In this document: positions 5,233 through 6,532 of the stretch, piece by piece
Numbering within the stretch: the stretch's first letter is position 1
Layout: each line of letters opens with the position of its first letter
Source of the DNA: Prolixibacteraceae bacterium
GTDB lineage: Bacteria > Bacteroidota > Bacteroidia > Bacteroidales > Prolixibacteraceae
Length of the DNA stretch: 6,532 nucleotides
Direction: 5' to 3'
Assembly (NCBI GenBank): GCA_003516705.1
Contig: DPCJ01000067.1
Span: 1 to 6,532, forward strand
Translations under genes and position numbers: made by a program
Notes under the pieces: generated by a model
The model's input: only the letters and a program-made list of their open reading frames with translations
The model's database searches: none
Told to the model about the DNA's origin: nothing

Positions 5233-6483
5233 ATGCAGTTGAAAATTGAAAATTGGATTGTTGAGCAAAAATTGAGTAGAAAGGTAACTCCTCTTTTTGA
5301 TGAAGCAATAAAGTCATATAAAGCCTCTGCTTATAAAGCTTCATTGCTCTTTTCGTATTTAGGATTTATGACTATTCTAAAAGAAAGAATTATAAAATCA
5401 CAATTGCCCCCAGGAATTCCACAGGGAATGTGGGACCAATTGAAAATTGACGTTCAAAATCGGGAATCTTGGGATAAAAAAGTATTTGAATCAACTCAAA
5501 TACATAGACCAGCAGTAATTTTTCCCATTTCTGACACAATCAAACGTGAAGTGGTTTATTGGAAAGATAGACGAAATGATTGTGCTCATTTTAAACATGA
5601 GAAAATTGACTATCACCATGTTGAATCATTTTGGAGTTTTCTTGAAACGAATCTTAGTAAGTTTGCTGTTAATGGAGGTAAAGCATCTTTATTGAGAAAG
5701 CTTAAAAATCATTTTGATAGGTCAATTACACCTTTAGACCAAGAAATAAATCCTTTAATTATAGAAATTGAAAGTGCAGTTGAAATTAATGAACTACAAA
5801 TTTTTTATAGTGAAATTGAAACCGAACTTGATGAGATTTGGGAGCCAAATCATTTTATAGTTTACGGTGCAATTTTAGATTATTATAATAATCAAATCGC
5901 TGACGAATTAATTGATTACCTGAAAGTAGATGATAATAGACTAATAAGTTTTATAAGGTCTTATCCTGATAAAATTCAATTTTTAAATTTACATCAAGAG
6001 TTTATCCGTGATTTATGGTATAACAAGCTCTTCTCAAACTCAGCTGATGATTTTAAAGTTTATACTGGTCTATTACAAAATAATCTAATTCGCCCACAAG
6101 ATATCGAAGAAGCAAATCAAAGAGTAGTTGATAGGCTGGGAACGCAAACTCCAGATACTTATTCAAAAGTTATACTTGAGCAAAATGGGTTCTATGGAAT
6201 TTTAAGAAATAGGATTTTTCCAGAAGGTGGTATTTTCGCTTTTGCAACTGCGAATAGACTAACACAACTCATAATTCATTATGTTGAGAATTTTGATTTG
6301 GATGAAGGGATAGTTAGAGCAATTTGTGACACTTTTACAAACCCCTATAAACCAAACACATTGCAAGATAGACTTAGAACCTACTTCGCAAATAGACCTG
6401 CAAAAAAGCAACATTTCAATGATATTGTAAATGGATTAGCAGATTTAGAAATACCAGACAGATTAGATTTTATTCGAATATAA
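5233..6483 (+). CDS. HEPN-domain protein, putative RNase of a defence or toxin type
   Basis: This 416-residue protein runs from ATG 5233 to TAA 6481-6483. Residues about 20-145 look like a HEPN domain: a helix with alternating small and aromatic residues (E-A-I-K-S-Y-K-A-S-A-Y-K-A-S, 24-37), a middle insert, then WKDRRNDCAHF, where R114-N115-x3-H119 matches the R-(N/D/H)-x3-H active-site motif of HEPN ribonucleases (bases 5572-5589). A closing helix (128-144) follows. HEPN proteins of this kind often cleave RNA in abortive infection or toxin-antitoxin systems; that role is inferred here. Residues about 150-416 match no domain I know and appear mostly helical, perhaps a sensor or oligomerisation part. 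No signal peptide or membrane segment is seen. Base composition is far more A/T-rich than the neighbours (20 of 60 bases are G/C in 5281-5340, against 28 of 60 in 3601-3660), suggesting horizontal transfer. No antitoxin-like partner is directly adjacent within the window. The start lacks a Shine-Dalgarno sequence. Confidence 0.8.
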   Translation: MQLKIENWIVEQKLSRKVTPLFDEAIKSYKASAYKASLLFSYLGFMTILKERIIKSQLPPGIPQGMWDQLKIDVQNRESWDKKVFESTQIHRPAVIFPISDTIKREVVYWKDRRNDCAHFKHEKIDYHHVESFWSFLETNLSKFAVNGGKASLLRKLKNHFDRSITPLDQEINPLIIEIESAVEINELQIFYSEIETELDEIWEPNHFIVYGAILDYYNNQIADELIDYLKVDDNRLISFIRSYPDKIQFLNLHQEFIRDLWYNKLFSNSADDFKVYTGLLQNNLIRPQDIEEANQRVVDRLGTQTPDTYSKVILEQNGFYGILRNRIFPEGGIFAFATANRLTQLIIHYVENFDLDEGIVRAICDTFTNPYKPNTLQDRLRTYFANRPAKKQHFNDIVNGLADLEIPDRLDFIRI

Positions 6484-6532
6484 AAAATGAAATAAAAGTA
6501 CTATGCACAATAAATAGGACTCTGAGTGGTCG
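6484..6532. other. Trailing non-coding end of window
   Basis: After the HEPN stop codon there are 49 bases with no hairpin, promoter match or start of a recognisable gene. The downstream neighbour lies outside the window. Confidence 0.5.

Overview
The window looks like chromosomal DNA from a member of the Bacteroidota, probably an environmental Bacteroidales/Marinilabiliales-type organism. This is inferred from four things: protein families typical of that phylum, gene starts preceded by A/T-rich sequence without Shine-Dalgarno motifs, a TAnnTTTG-type promoter match, and a secreted M28 peptidase with a Bacteroidota-style signal peptide ending in FAQ. There are five protein genes, no RNA genes and no recognisable insertion sequence.

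Layout: (i) 1-1584 (+) is the 3' part of a long TPR-like repeat protein whose start lies before the window. It has about eight helical repeats, and one stretch is duplicated at DNA level. (ii) 1595-2311 (-) is an unrecognised 238-residue protein converging on the first gene with only 10 bases between the stops. (iii) 2563-4227 (+) is a complete secreted zinc aminopeptidase of family M28 with a PA domain, ending in a strong intrinsic terminator. (iv) 4228-4551 is very A/T-rich and holds a degenerate 21-bp tandem array of nine units. (v) 4552-4902 (+) is a small Cro/C1-type HTH regulator followed by a second terminator that is almost a copy of the first. (vi) 5233-6483 (+) is a clearly A/T-richer gene for a 416-residue protein with an N-terminal HEPN-like domain carrying an R-N-x3-H motif. 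It is probably acquired and may be an RNase-type defence or toxin protein.

The genes do not form one operon. The first three look like ordinary genome content (envelope or structural repeat protein, unknown protein, secreted peptidase). The part from about 4230 onward is accessory in character: a repeat array, a lone regulator between twin hairpins, then a low-GC HEPN gene. The strongest points for follow-up are the HEPN protein, with its uncharacterised C-terminal two thirds, and the exactly phased 21-bp array that runs up to the regulator gene.
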